A stretch of DNA of 16,415 bases from an uncultured Bacilli bacterium (GCA_947627965.1 CANQYA010000007.1:1-16415), one strand, 5' to 3'. Positions 1 to 7,660 are shown, counted from the first letter of the stretch. The notes: generated by a model not told the origin, from the sequence alone. A program made the numbers and translations.

Positions 1-213
1 TTTTATGGAGGTGCTACTACCCTTGAAAAAGAGTTAGCACTGCGTAACATTAATGGTGAATACTATCATCCTGCTACTAATGCTTTGTGGTTTTATTCAC
101 CGAGCGATGGAACTGAGTGTGTTCCTTTATGGTATGATCAGGAATTAAGCGGACGCTACTTAAATCATTGTTTTTACGAGCCGTATGAGGGTACTTGTGC
201 AGAAATTCGCTAA
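1..213 (+). CDS. C-terminal fragment of a probable SleB-like cell-wall hydrolase (5' end outside window)
   Basis: Frame 1 is open from the first base to a TAA at 211-213, giving 70 residues with no start codon, so the gene begins upstream of the window. The segment PATNALWFYSP followed by a spaced W and then GRYLNHCFYEP resembles the end of the SleB/Hydrolase_2 fold, where a 'GGAxYFxNP ... W ... IGxHxF' pattern closes the domain. Such enzymes cut peptidoglycan (lytic transglycosylase-type activity) and are best known from spore germination, although many non-sporulating Bacillota carry relatives. The catalytic part is not visible. Cysteines at fragment residues 40, 55 and 66 could form disulfides in an exported protein. 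The family call rests on this short tail only and could be wrong; the reading frame itself is convincing. Confidence 0.5.
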   Translation, partial: FYGGATTLEKELALRNINGEYYHPATNALWFYSPSDGTECVPLWYDQELSGRYLNHCFYEPYEGTCAEIR

Positions 214-254
214 AAATTTTTAATTTAATTAAGGAAAATGATTAACAAAAAGAT

Positions 255-283
255 AATAATCTTCTTGAGGAGGTTATTTTTTT
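255..283 (+). terminator. Hairpin plus T-tract that also encloses the ribosome-binding site of the next gene
   Basis: Bases 255-264 pair with 269-278 (10 bp including two G-T pairs, loop TTGA), and T277-T283 form a run of seven T. This is the shape of an intrinsic terminator for the hydrolase gene ending at 213. The right arm is also the Shine-Dalgarno sequence GAGGAGG (267-273) of the adhesin starting at 284. The structure may therefore end transcription, hide the adhesin RBS in read-through RNA, or both. No strong promoter was found between 213 and 284. Confidence 0.55.
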
Positions 284-2776
284 ATGAAAAAAAGTTTATT
301 AAAAAAGGCAATATTTGTATTTTTATTTTCAATCTTAATTACGGTTTTATCATTTAATAAAATAGATAAAGTTTCAGCATCTACTTTAACAGTCAACAGA
401 ATACCAGGCGTATATGTTAAAACTTATGGAGGTAATAAAGATTCTCTATATGGTCAATATGGAACATTTGATATTAATGGTAAAGTCGTGTACTGTGTAG
501 AACCAGGAGTAGAAGTCATAACTAATGATTATAATGGCGAAGAAGGATGGGGCAATTCTCCTTATTCACCTCAAATTAATGATAAAATTCAATTAATAGG
601 TTATTATGGTTATAGTTATCCTACTCATCAAACATTAAAATATAGGATGGCTACCCAGGCTTTAATTTGGGAGACAATTAGTGGACAAACAGTAGAGTTT
701 TGGACTCAAGAGTTTGGTCATGGTGATTATATAAGTGTCGAACACGAAAGAAACGAAATAATGGCTTTAGTTAATTCCCATTATATTAAACCTAAATTTA
801 ATGAAGAAGAAATGACAATACCTATTGGTATGGAAAGCAGTGTAAAGGATGAACTAGGTGTTCTTTCTGATTATGAAATTGTAAATTCTGTAGGTGGAAA
901 TATTAGAATAGATGGCGATTATCTAAAAGTTATTCCTGATAAGAAAGGAACAATATCTTTAACTTTAAAGAAAAAAACATATACCAATGATCCAACAACT
1001 ATTTTTGTAGGAATTAATAAATCTTCACAAAAAATGGGTTATTTTGGGCTAAATGGCTCTGTTACTAGCGAAGTTACTTTAACTAGTTATGCAGGCGAAG
1101 TTATTGTTGAAAAAAAAGATAAAGACAATCTATCAATCATACCACAGGGAGATGCTCGATTAAGTGGTGCGGTATATGGCGTCTACACCTTAGATGACGT
1201 TCGGGTTGGAGAAGTTGTAATTGGCGATAATTCTTTGGGCAAAAGTGATATTTTACCTAAAGTAGGAAAATTTTATTTAAAAGAAGAAAGAAGTAGTTAT
1301 GGTTATACTCTTGATCCTACCAAATATTATTTTGAAATAACTGTAGATAATCTTTCTCCTAAAGTTACAGTATATGAAAAAGTAATTACTAGAGATATAG
1401 TTTTTCTCAAAGTTTTAGCAGATGGCAGAACAGGAATATTAAAAGCAGAGCCCAATGTTACTTTTGAATTTTATTTAAAATCAAATATGAAGTTATTTGC
1501 AAGTAAAACGACAGATGAACAGGGATATTTGAGAGTTAAACTTCCTTTTGGTAAATACATTGTCAAACAAGTAAATTCACAGAGTGGTTTTGAAAAAATG
1601 CAAGACTTTGAAATAGATGTAGATAAAAGTTATGACGAACCATTGACCAAAGTTATTTCTAATGCCAAAATAAAAGCCAAATTACGCTTAGTAAAAGTTG
1701 ATATGGATTCTAAAAAAATTATATTAAGAGATAATATTAAATTTAAAATAAAAAACTTAGATACTAACGAATACGTATGTCAAAATATTAGTTATCCAAC
1801 TAAAGAAAAAGTTTGCGTTTTTCAAACTGTTAAAGGTGTTTTTACTACGCCTTATGCACTAGAGACAGGAAATTATCAAATTGAAGAATTACCTAATCAA
1901 ACAATTGATGGTTATATATGGAATAATGAACCTTTAAAATTCTCTATAAATGAAAATAGTAATTTTATTTATGACGAAGATTTAGGTATGATCCTTGAAG
2001 TAATTTTTGCTAACAAACAAGTAAAAGGAGAGGTTGAAATCCATAAATACGGTGAAAAGTTAGTGTTAGATAACAATAGTTATTATTATGAAGAAATATT
2101 ATTAGATAATGTAACTTATCAATTGTATGCAGGTAGTGACATTTATTCTCAAGATGGTTCACTAATTTATAAAAAAGATACATTGATAGATACTTATACA
2201 ACTAAAGATGGTTATATAAAAATAAGTAATTTATATTTAGGTAATTATTATTTAGTTGAAACAGCAACGGTAAATGGGCATGTTCTTGATACTAAAAAAC
2301 AATATTTTACTTTAAAATATCAAGATTTTAATACTCCGATAGTGTCATTATCTTTAACTTTAAAAAATTATTTAGAGAAGGGTACGCTAGAATTTAATAA
2401 AAAAGATTTGAGTACTAGTGAACCACTTCCTAACACAACTATTCAAATATATTATTATAAAGATTCGGTTGATGATGCTCAATTAATATTTGAAGGTGTT
2501 ACTGACGATTTGGGTAATATAATTATTGATAATTTATTTATAGGAAAGTTTTATTTAATAGAAAGCAAAGCACCAGAAGGATATTTGTTAAATGAAGAAA
2601 AGATGTTTTTTGAAATAAAGGAAAATGGCGAAGTAGTAAAAGCGGATATGACTAATGAAAAAATATTTGATGTACCAAATACTTCTATCAAAGAAATTTC
2701 GATAATCAACATTATTAGTATATTATTGTTTGCTTTAGGAATAGGATTGGTAATGTATGGTAGAAAAAAAGCATAA
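284..2776 (+). CDS. Sortase-anchored thioester-domain adhesin with Cna_B/SpaA-type repeats
   Basis: This 830-aa surface protein probably attaches the cell covalently to a host or partner surface. A signal peptide covers about residues 1-32 (Lys-rich start, hydrophobic core, VSAS). A TQXA-type thioester domain follows at about 35-170: Cys71 in YCVEPG and Gln125 in ATQALIWE are the expected Cys-Gln thioester partners. Residues 171-270 form a linker domain. About five B-type (prealbumin-like) domains follow, near 272-365, 370-457, 464-576, 581-693 and 700-792. Most carry the first-strand Lys and the late-strand Glu (LKEE, IEE, LVE, LIE) used for internal isopeptide bonds. The second domain has KQ instead of a Glu there. 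Cys499 and Cys511 lie in the third domain. VPNTS (797-801), a hydrophobic segment and the tail GRKKA make a sorting signal. The start at 284 has GAGGAGG ten bases upstream. The sortase gene overlaps its 3' end by 20 bases, which suggests a dedicated pair. Its ligand is unknown. Confidence 0.88.
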   Translation: MKKSLLKKAIFVFLFSILITVLSFNKIDKVSASTLTVNRIPGVYVKTYGGNKDSLYGQYGTFDINGKVVYCVEPGVEVITNDYNGEEGWGNSPYSPQINDKIQLIGYYGYSYPTHQTLKYRMATQALIWETISGQTVEFWTQEFGHGDYISVEHERNEIMALVNSHYIKPKFNEEEMTIPIGMESSVKDELGVLSDYEIVNSVGGNIRIDGDYLKVIPDKKGTISLTLKKKTYTNDPTTIFVGINKSSQKMGYFGLNGSVTSEVTLTSYAGEVIVEKKDKDNLSIIPQGDARLSGAVYGVYTLDDVRVGEVVIGDNSLGKSDILPKVGKFYLKEERSSYGYTLDPTKYYFEITVDNLSPKVTVYEKVITRDIVFLKVLADGRTGILKAEPNVTFEFYLKSNMKLFASKTTDEQGYLRVKLPFGKYIVKQVNSQSGFEKMQDFEIDVDKSYDEPLTKVISNAKIKAKLRLVKVDMDSKKIILRDNIKFKIKNLDTNEYVCQNISYPTKEKVCVFQTVKGVFTTPYALETGNYQIEELPNQTIDGYIWNNEPLKFSINENSNFIYDEDLGMILEVIFANKQVKGEVEIHKYGEKLVLDNNSYYYEEILLDNVTYQLYAGSDIYSQDGSLIYKKDTLIDTYTTKDGYIKISNLYLGNYYLVETATVNGHVLDTKKQYFTLKYQDFNTPIVSLSLTLKNYLEKGTLEFNKKDLSTSEPLPNTTIQIYYYKDSVDDAQLIFEGVTDDLGNIIIDNLFIGKFYLIESKAPEGYLLNEEKMFFEIKENGEVVKADMTNEKIFDVPNTSIKEISIINIISILLFALGIGLVMYGRKKA

Positions 2777-3368
2777 AAATATTCCTTCTTTAATAGGAAA
2801 ATCTTTTATAATTATCGCCATCATAATCTTTTCTAATTATAACATCTATAAATTAAATAAAAAAAATATAGAAAACGAGGAACTTAAACCTTTAATGATA
2901 GAGGTAGATAATGATAACTTAAGTATCGATGAACAAGAAGTTAAAACACCAGTTTTAATAAAAAAAAGTAATTCTAATTATATAGGTGTTTTAGAAATAC
3001 CTAAATTATATTTTAAAAAAGGATTTTATGATATAAATGATTTAAATAATGATGTTAATAAGAATATTGAATTGTTAAGTGGTTCAGTTATGCCTAATTA
3101 TGACAATAGCATATTAGTTTTTGCAGGTCATAGTGGCAATGGTGAATTAGCTTACTTTAACGATATAGATAAATTAGTTAAAGGTGACGATATTAATGTT
3201 TACTACAATAATAAAAAATATGAATATATAGTAATAGATATTTACAACGAAGAAAAAGTAGGGTCAATAAAAATAAATGATTATAATAATAAATTAATTT
3301 TAACTACCTGTAACCAAAGTGATAAAACAAAACAACTTATTGTCGAAGCTAAGTTAAGAGATAATTAA
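2757..3368 (+). CDS. Membrane-anchored sortase, probably dedicated to the upstream adhesin
   Basis: This 203-aa transpeptidase has an N-terminal membrane anchor (about 12-31) followed by an extracellular sortase domain from about residue 74 (YIGVLEIPKL). The catalytic His125 lies in FAGHSG and the catalytic Cys185 in LILTTC, both typical. It should cleave the VPNTS sorting motif of the adhesin and join it to the cell wall, or to another subunit. The usual catalytic Arg after the Cys is not seen: the strand reads TKQLIVEAKL, with Lys192/Gln193 where Arg is expected. The start at 2757 lies inside the end of the adhesin gene (20-base overlap), with AGGATTGG-like bases before it. The next in-frame Met (47) would remove the anchor. 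The class (A-F) was not assigned; the length and short C-terminus fit the small pilus-type or housekeeping-like sortases rather than class B. Confidence 0.87.
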   Translation: MVEKKHKNIPSLIGKSFIIIAIIIFSNYNIYKLNKKNIENEELKPLMIEVDNDNLSIDEQEVKTPVLIKKSNSNYIGVLEIPKLYFKKGFYDINDLNNDVNKNIELLSGSVMPNYDNSILVFAGHSGNGELAYFNDIDKLVKGDDINVYYNNKKYEYIVIDIYNEEKVGSIKINDYNNKLILTTCNQSDKTKQLIVEAKLRDN

Positions 3369-4099
3369 AATAATAAATGATAGGGGATTGTTATTTCATA
3401 GTCACCAAGGCTTGAAGGAGCGATTTGATTTTGCTCAAAGAAAATTATAAGTCCATTTTCACTAAAAGCAAAAGATTTAAAATTATCTTCATTAGGAATG
3501 GTACCGTCGATCAACATATCTTTTATATCATTATCTACTGTAAAACGTTTGTCCTTTTCTAATATTTTCCTTGTTTCAATTGCTATGTTATCTAGTAGCG
3601 AAGGATATTTTTTAGCAAGAAATTCAATAGTTATAAAAGTGTCAGTATTTTTATCGTAAGTAACTGTCCAAATGGTGTTATGGGAGTTATCATTACCAGT
3701 AAATGTGCTTATATAAAAAACATAAGATAGATAACTGTTGTAACTATAACTTTCATAATTAATATTTAAAGAATAGTATTGATTAGGGGAAGGCATATTT
3801 TCCATAGCTATTTGTTTTAGACTATCAATTTCTTTTTTAATCTTATCTTCAACGGTTGTATTTAAAGTTTGATACGAAGTAAAAGGGTAATAAGTTTTAA
3901 TTTTGTAATTAGGATTTTGTGATTTACCGATTATCTTTCTTTCTAAAAAGGTTGTATCATTACTTATAGCAATAATATTTTTATCAAGGACATCGCTTTT
4001 CATTTCTTTTCTTAAATTAAAATTATCTAGTAGTAAAAGAGTTACTAAAATACTTATAATAATTATTATAAAAATTACTAATAAAAAACTTATTTTCAT
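3365..4099 (-). CDS. RsiV-like membrane-anchored protein (DUF4163/DUF3298 type)
   Basis: The 244-aa protein has one N-terminal membrane segment (about 4-24) and an outside domain. Residues about 67-135 (KIKTYYPFTSYQTLN, then a Tyr/Ser-rich strand) resemble the DUF4163/PdaC N-terminal fold. Residues about 147-241 (TYDKNTDTFITIEFL, later FAFSENGLIIFFEQNQIAP and GDYEITIPY) match the DUF3298 pattern found in the anti-sigma factor RsiV and in peptidoglycan deacetylase PdaC. No deacetylase catalytic domain and no cytoplasmic anti-sigma helix are visible, since only about three residues precede the membrane segment. An envelope-sensing or lysozyme-binding role is therefore inference. GGTGA lies four bases before the ATG. 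Its stop overlaps the sortase stop on the other strand by three bases. It diverges from the XRE regulator gene, with which it may share control. Confidence 0.7.
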   Translation of the reverse strand: MKISFLLVIFIIIIISILVTLLLLDNFNLRKEMKSDVLDKNIIAISNDTTFLERKIIGKSQNPNYKIKTYYPFTSYQTLNTTVEDKIKKEIDSLKQIAMENMPSPNQYYSLNINYESYSYNSYLSYVFYISTFTGNDNSHNTIWTVTYDKNTDTFITIEFLAKKYPSLLDNIAIETRKILEKDKRFTVDNDIKDMLIDGTIPNEDNFKSFAFSENGLIIFFEQNQIAPSSLGDYEITIPYHLLF

Positions 4100-4138
4100 A
4101 AATTCACCATTTAATTATATGTTAATGAAATAATAATA

Positions 4139-4168
4139 TTCACTTTGTTGATAAATAAGAGTTATAAT
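4139..4168 (+). promoter_or_regulatory. Candidate promoter for the XRE membrane regulator gene
   Basis: TTCACT (4139-4144), an 18-bp spacer and a perfect TATAAT (4163-4168) face the regulator gene. An alternative is TTGACA (4187-4192), a perfect -35, with an extended -10 (TG at 4209-4210, TAGAAC at 4212-4217) at a long spacing of 19. The sequence does not decide between them. In the second case both direct repeats would lie on the promoter itself. Confidence 0.45.
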
Positions 4169-4193
4169 AGGTTATGCAACTTAAAATTGACAA
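4164..4193 (-). promoter_or_regulatory. Probable promoter for the RsiV-like gene
   Basis: On the minus strand TTGTCA (4193-4188), an 18-bp spacer and TATTAT (4169-4164) form a good sigma-A type promoter, which would give a leader of about 58 bases before the ATG at 4099. Its -10 overlaps the -10 of the opposing promoter, and direct repeat 1 (4177-4189) covers its spacer and the first bases of its -35. Confidence 0.55.
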
Positions 4194-4210
4194 AAAACAA
4201 CTTAAAACTG
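4177..4210 (+). repeat. Two 13-bp direct repeats 21 bp apart: likely operator pair
   Basis: CAACTTAAAATTG (4177-4189) and CAACTTAAAACTG (4198-4210) agree at 12 of 13 bases. Their start-to-start distance is 21 bp, two helical turns, so a protein would meet both on the same DNA face. The first copy is itself nearly palindromic. They lie between divergent genes, one of which encodes an XRE-family DNA-binding protein, so autoregulation and control of the divergent gene are plausible inferences. Confidence 0.55.
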
Positions 4211-4258
4211 GTAGAACGCAACAGGGTTTTATTATAAAATTTTTGGTGAGGTGGGAAA

Positions 4259-5875
4259 ATGAAGTTTAGTGAAAAATTACAAACCTTGAGAAAAAATAAT
4301 AAACTTTCTCAAGAACAATTAGCAGATATGTTAGATGTTTCAAGACAGGCTGTATCTAAATGGGAAGGAGGACAAACTTATCCCGAAATGGATAAATTAT
4401 TATCCATGTGTAAGATTTTTGGGTGCACTTTAGACGACTTAACTAATGACGAAATTAAAGAAATATCTAATAATTATCGTAACAAAAATATAACTAGCAA
4501 CTTAGTTGACGAACTTTTAGACATAATAAATAGAACATGTAAAATATTTAGAAATCTTAAATTAAAAAATATTTTGAAAATAATTTTTGAAATGATTATT
4601 GTAGTTATCATCTTATTATTATTTAATATACCAGTTCAATATATTTATTCATTAGGAGTAGATATATTTATGAATTTTGGATTAAAGATAGGTAATATTC
4701 TTTCAAGCATTTTTAACTTTGTTTTAAGTGTAATCTATATCATACTAAGTATTATTATCTTTATATATGTTTATAAAATTAGAGTACTAGATCATTATGA
4801 GAAACTTAATTTAAATGAAAATACTTTAGTTAAAAAAGATAAAGTAGTAGACTTAAAAGAAAAAGATAATATTTTAGAAAATAATCAACCTATTAGGAAA
4901 GAAGTAATTATAAAGAAAGAACGTAATTATGTAATATTTAAAGTTTTGGGTTCAATAGTAATGTGGTGTATAAAGATCTTTATTATCTTTTTATCTCTTC
5001 CTTTTATCTTTTCTTTATTAATGTTATTTGCAAGTTTAATTATAGATATAATCATAATTTTTAAAGGAGTATTTTACTTTGGAATATTTTTAGGAATATT
5101 GTCATGTATCACTTTAAATATTGGTATTCTAACAATTATTTTTAATTTCATTTTTAATAGAAGTAACGATGTTAAAAAACTTTTTATCATGTTTCTAGTA
5201 TCCTTATCGACGTTAGGTATTGCTATTGGCATAACGACATGGGATATAACTAATATTAATTTTATAGAAGGGGTACCTAATTCTTTTAAATTAGAAAAAT
5301 ACGAAACAAATTATGAAATGAATAATGAGTTAGTAATTATTGATTATTATCATAATATTAATTTTAAAGTTGATGAGCATCTTGGTAATAACTTAAAAAT
5401 AGAAATAAACTATTACAGTGATTACGAAAATTATTATACTTCCTGTGAAGACAATCATTATATATTTATCCATCAAAAAGAAACGATGACTTCCTTAAAT
5501 AAATTAGTTAATTCACTTTTAGACGATTTAGCTAATAAAAGAATTCACTTTTACGAAGGATTAAGTAATAATGAAATAACGGTGTCTGCTACCTCTAAAA
5601 ATATAGATATATTAAAAAATAATATTGATAACTATAATAGAGAATTAGAAGAAAGATACGAAAATAGTACCATTGAATACTACCGAAATATGATTAATGA
5701 TTATGAAGAAAAAATTAATTCTTTGCATATAGAATACGATGAAAAAATAGACGTTATGGAAAACGAAAAAAGAGATTTAGAAGAAGAAATAAATAATTTA
5801 AAAGAGCAAATTACGGAATATAAAAATACGATAAAAGATTATAAAGATACTATTTCAAGTATATTAAATAATTAA
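4259..5875 (+). CDS. XRE-family HTH regulator with membrane segments and a C-terminal coiled coil
   Basis: The 538-aa protein starts with a cytoplasmic XRE helix-turn-helix (about 3-62: LRKNNKLSQEQLADML, VSRQAVSKWEGGQTYP), the form common in small Bacillota repressors. Hydrophobic segments follow at about 105-128, 145-174, 228-265, 270-298 and 307-327. Between the second and third is a charged loop of about 50 residues. The region from about 330 to 445 is Tyr/Asn-rich and beta-like. Residues about 450-535 are a long Glu/Lys/Asn-rich coiled coil, where hydrophobic positions recur every three or four residues. The architecture suggests a membrane-tethered transcription factor that senses the envelope. 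The side of the membrane on which the C-terminus lies depends on the exact segment count and is not settled. GGTGAGGTGGG directly precedes the ATG. No named ortholog was recognised. The gene is convergent with prs through a shared hairpin. Confidence 0.75.
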   Translation: MKFSEKLQTLRKNNKLSQEQLADMLDVSRQAVSKWEGGQTYPEMDKLLSMCKIFGCTLDDLTNDEIKEISNNYRNKNITSNLVDELLDIINRTCKIFRNLKLKNILKIIFEMIIVVIILLLFNIPVQYIYSLGVDIFMNFGLKIGNILSSIFNFVLSVIYIILSIIIFIYVYKIRVLDHYEKLNLNENTLVKKDKVVDLKEKDNILENNQPIRKEVIIKKERNYVIFKVLGSIVMWCIKIFIIFLSLPFIFSLLMLFASLIIDIIIIFKGVFYFGIFLGILSCITLNIGILTIIFNFIFNRSNDVKKLFIMFLVSLSTLGIAIGITTWDITNINFIEGVPNSFKLEKYETNYEMNNELVIIDYYHNINFKVDEHLGNNLKIEINYYSDYENYYTSCEDNHYIFIHQKETMTSLNKLVNSLLDDLANKRIHFYEGLSNNEITVSATSKNIDILKNNIDNYNRELEERYENSTIEYYRNMINDYEEKINSLHIEYDEKIDVMENEKRDLEEEINNLKEQITEYKNTIKDYKDTISSILNN

Positions 5876-5903
5876 AAAAAGAGATCAATAAAGATCCTTT
5901 TTT
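5875..5903. terminator. Bidirectional terminator between the XRE regulator and prs
   Basis: A5875-A5880, G5881 and GATC (5883-5886) pair with GATC (5893-5896), C5897 and T5898-T5903, with a single bulged A5882 and loop AATAAA. The A-run and T-run give a U-tract in either direction. The hairpin begins at the last base of the regulator stop codon and includes the prs stop codon (5885-5887 on the minus strand). Confidence 0.6.
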
Positions 5904-7009
5904 CCTTTAGCATTGTATACTTTTTCTAGTATCTTTTCCTTACCGTTTAGTAATGAACTTATCGAATGGTGATTATTTAAACTATCTATTATTTTAGTGA
6001 TGTGTTCTGAACAGTCTACTTCGTTAAACCATTCTAACTTCTTAGTATCGAGAGGAACATAAGAAAGGTTAGTAGTATATAGTTTATTAAAAACATTATT
6101 GGCGTAAGCATTTTGAAATAAATCGACACTTTTTTCACCATCACTGAATAAGGCAAAAGAAGCAATTAAAAATATTTTTTGAGCTCCTAAATTTTTTAAC
6201 CTTTCGGCAACATCTAACATTGATTGACCAGAGGAAATCATATCGTCTACTACGATAACTGTTTTATCTTTGACATCAGTTCCGATATATTCATGAGCAA
6301 CAATAGGATTTTTACCGTTGACAATGCGAGTGTAGTCACGTCTTTTAGTAAATTGTCCTATATTAGAACCTAAAATATTGGCATAATATTCGGCACGGTC
6401 AGATGCTCCTGTATCCGGTGCGACAACAATTAAATTTTCAAAATCTAAGTTTTCTCTTTCAATAATTTGATCTAAGATAGAATGCGTTAAATAAATATTA
6501 TCAAAAGAACAATTATGTAGTGCATTTCTTACTCCTGGATCGTGGGCATCGCAAGTTAAAATCCCTTTAACTCCTAAGTATTCTAATTCGTGTAACATTA
6601 AAGAACAATCTTGTGATTCACGACCTTTTCTTTTATGTTGCCTTGATTCATAAAGAAACGGCATAATAACTTTAATAGATTCCGCCGCTCCATTCATTGC
6701 CGATATAACTCTTTTTATGTCTTGGTAGTGATCATCAGGACTTTTGTGATTAGTAAAACCATGCATCGTATAAGTACAACTATAATTAGTTACATCTGAT
6801 AAAATATAAACATCTTTAGCCCTAATCGATTCTTCGATAACAGCTTTTGCTTCACCACTAGCAAATCTAGGTAGAGTTGTAGGCACAATAAAACTGAATC
6901 GATTATCATTAATTCCTCTCATCAGTTTCAAGTGACTATCGACTTTGTTCCCAAAGTCTAAAAAATTGTCCATTACAATTAAGCGTAAATTACTAGATAC
7001 TAACTCCAT
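5885..7009 (-). CDS. prs: Ribose-phosphate pyrophosphokinase, divergent longer form
   Basis: This enzyme makes PRPP from ribose-5-phosphate and ATP for purine, pyrimidine, NAD, His and Trp synthesis in the cytoplasm. The 374-aa protein (numbered from the ATG at 7009) has SGEA at about 51, YESRQHKRKGRES at about 120-132 (ATP-binding loop region), CDAH at 153-156, KRR at 222-224 (catalytic loop) and the PRPP loop VVDDMISSGQSM at 253-264. The usual DLHA reads DAHD. Typical bacterial enzymes are about 315 aa, so this belongs to a longer, more diverged branch with an insertion near residues 75-95 and an extended C-terminus. An ATG at 7021 would add four residues, but GGAGG (7019-7015) sits five bases before the ATG at 7009 and overlaps the upstream ATG, so 7009 is chosen. 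It lies downstream of the HdeD-like gene on the same strand but has its own likely promoter. Confidence 0.85.
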   Translation of the reverse strand: MELVSSNLRLIVMDNFLDFGNKVDSHLKLMRGINDNRFSFIVPTTLPRFASGEAKAVIEESIRAKDVYILSDVTNYSCTYTMHGFTNHKSPDDHYQDIKRVISAMNGAAESIKVIMPFLYESRQHKRKGRESQDCSLMLHELEYLGVKGILTCDAHDPGVRNALHNCSFDNIYLTHSILDQIIERENLDFENLIVVAPDTGASDRAEYYANILGSNIGQFTKRRDYTRIVNGKNPIVAHEYIGTDVKDKTVIVVDDMISSGQSMLDVAERLKNLGAQKIFLIASFALFSDGEKSVDLFQNAYANNVFNKLYTTNLSYVPLDTKKLEWFNEVDCSEHITKIIDSLNNHHSISSLLNGKEKILEKVYNAKGKKDLY

Positions 7010-7035
7010 AAAAACCTCCATATACTTTCAACTTA

Positions 7036-7064
7036 ATTGTAACACATTATTTTTAATAACTTAA
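7036..7064 (-). promoter_or_regulatory. Possible prs promoter with extended -10
   Basis: Read on the minus strand, TGTTACAAT (extended -10, TACAAT at 7041-7036) lies 17 bases after a weak TTAAGT (7064-7059). It gives a leader of about 20 bases before the prs ATG. The -35 matches only three of six consensus bases. Confidence 0.4.
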
Positions 7065-7094
7065 TAAATTTTACATTTTTTGATACAAAAATAT

Positions 7095-7640
7095 TTATTT
7101 ACTTCTTCCCACAAAACAAATATAACCAATAATTTCCATTAAAGCATAAATCATAATAAATAGCCCTATAAATTGGAATAATAGATTATTTTTTAATATC
7201 ATATATAATCCACTAATAATCATTAGAATAGCTAATACTAATAATACTTTAGCACTATTATCTTTAGAACGTAACAACCTTATTGAATTAGCAAGTAGAT
7301 TAATACCATTAAATAAAATCCAAGCACCCATGATAATTCTTGTAAGTAATTCAATGGTATTGGAGAATATAATAAAGATAAGTCCACAGACAAGGGCGAT
7401 AATACCAATACTTATATCCTTAATATACGTTTCTTTTTCTTTCTTTTTCGCCATAACATAAGCAATTATTTTAAATAGACCTATAATAACAAAAGAACCA
7501 CCTAAAACATAAGCCACAAAAATAACCGTATTATTAGGATTAGTAAAGATTACACTACCTATTATAAAAAAGATAATCGCACTAATCAAAGTTGAAATAT
7601 TGGAATAATTTTTATTTTTAATACTATCTACATATTTCAT
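7095..7640 (-). CDS. HdeD/DUF308-family membrane protein
   Basis: This 181-aa protein is almost entirely membrane-embedded, with about six hydrophobic segments near residues 14-32, 38-62, 75-93, 100-118, 128-146 and 150-176. Short basic loops (AKKKEKE, LLRSKDN) separate them. Two similar halves of three helices each, with 'G..FI..G..' glycine-rich turns, fit the DUF308/HdeD family. HdeD takes part in acid resistance in Escherichia coli, but the function of Gram-positive members is unknown, so no specific role is claimed. GGAGG lies eight bases before the ATG. The gene reads toward prs with an 85-base gap and diverges from fhs. Confidence 0.72.
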   Translation of the reverse strand: MKYVDSIKNKNYSNISTLISAIIFFIIGSVIFTNPNNTVIFVAYVLGGSFVIIGLFKIIAYVMAKKKEKETYIKDISIGIIALVCGLIFIIFSNTIELLTRIIMGAWILFNGINLLANSIRLLRSKDNSAKVLLVLAILMIISGLYMILKNNLLFQFIGLFIMIYALMEIIGYICFVGRSK

Positions 7641-7660
7641 ACAAACCTCCGATTAAACAT

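Noticed and set aside
2010..2201. Minus-strand open frame within the adhesin
   Set aside because: It lies entirely inside a B-type domain of a well-supported gene and has no homology that can be seen.
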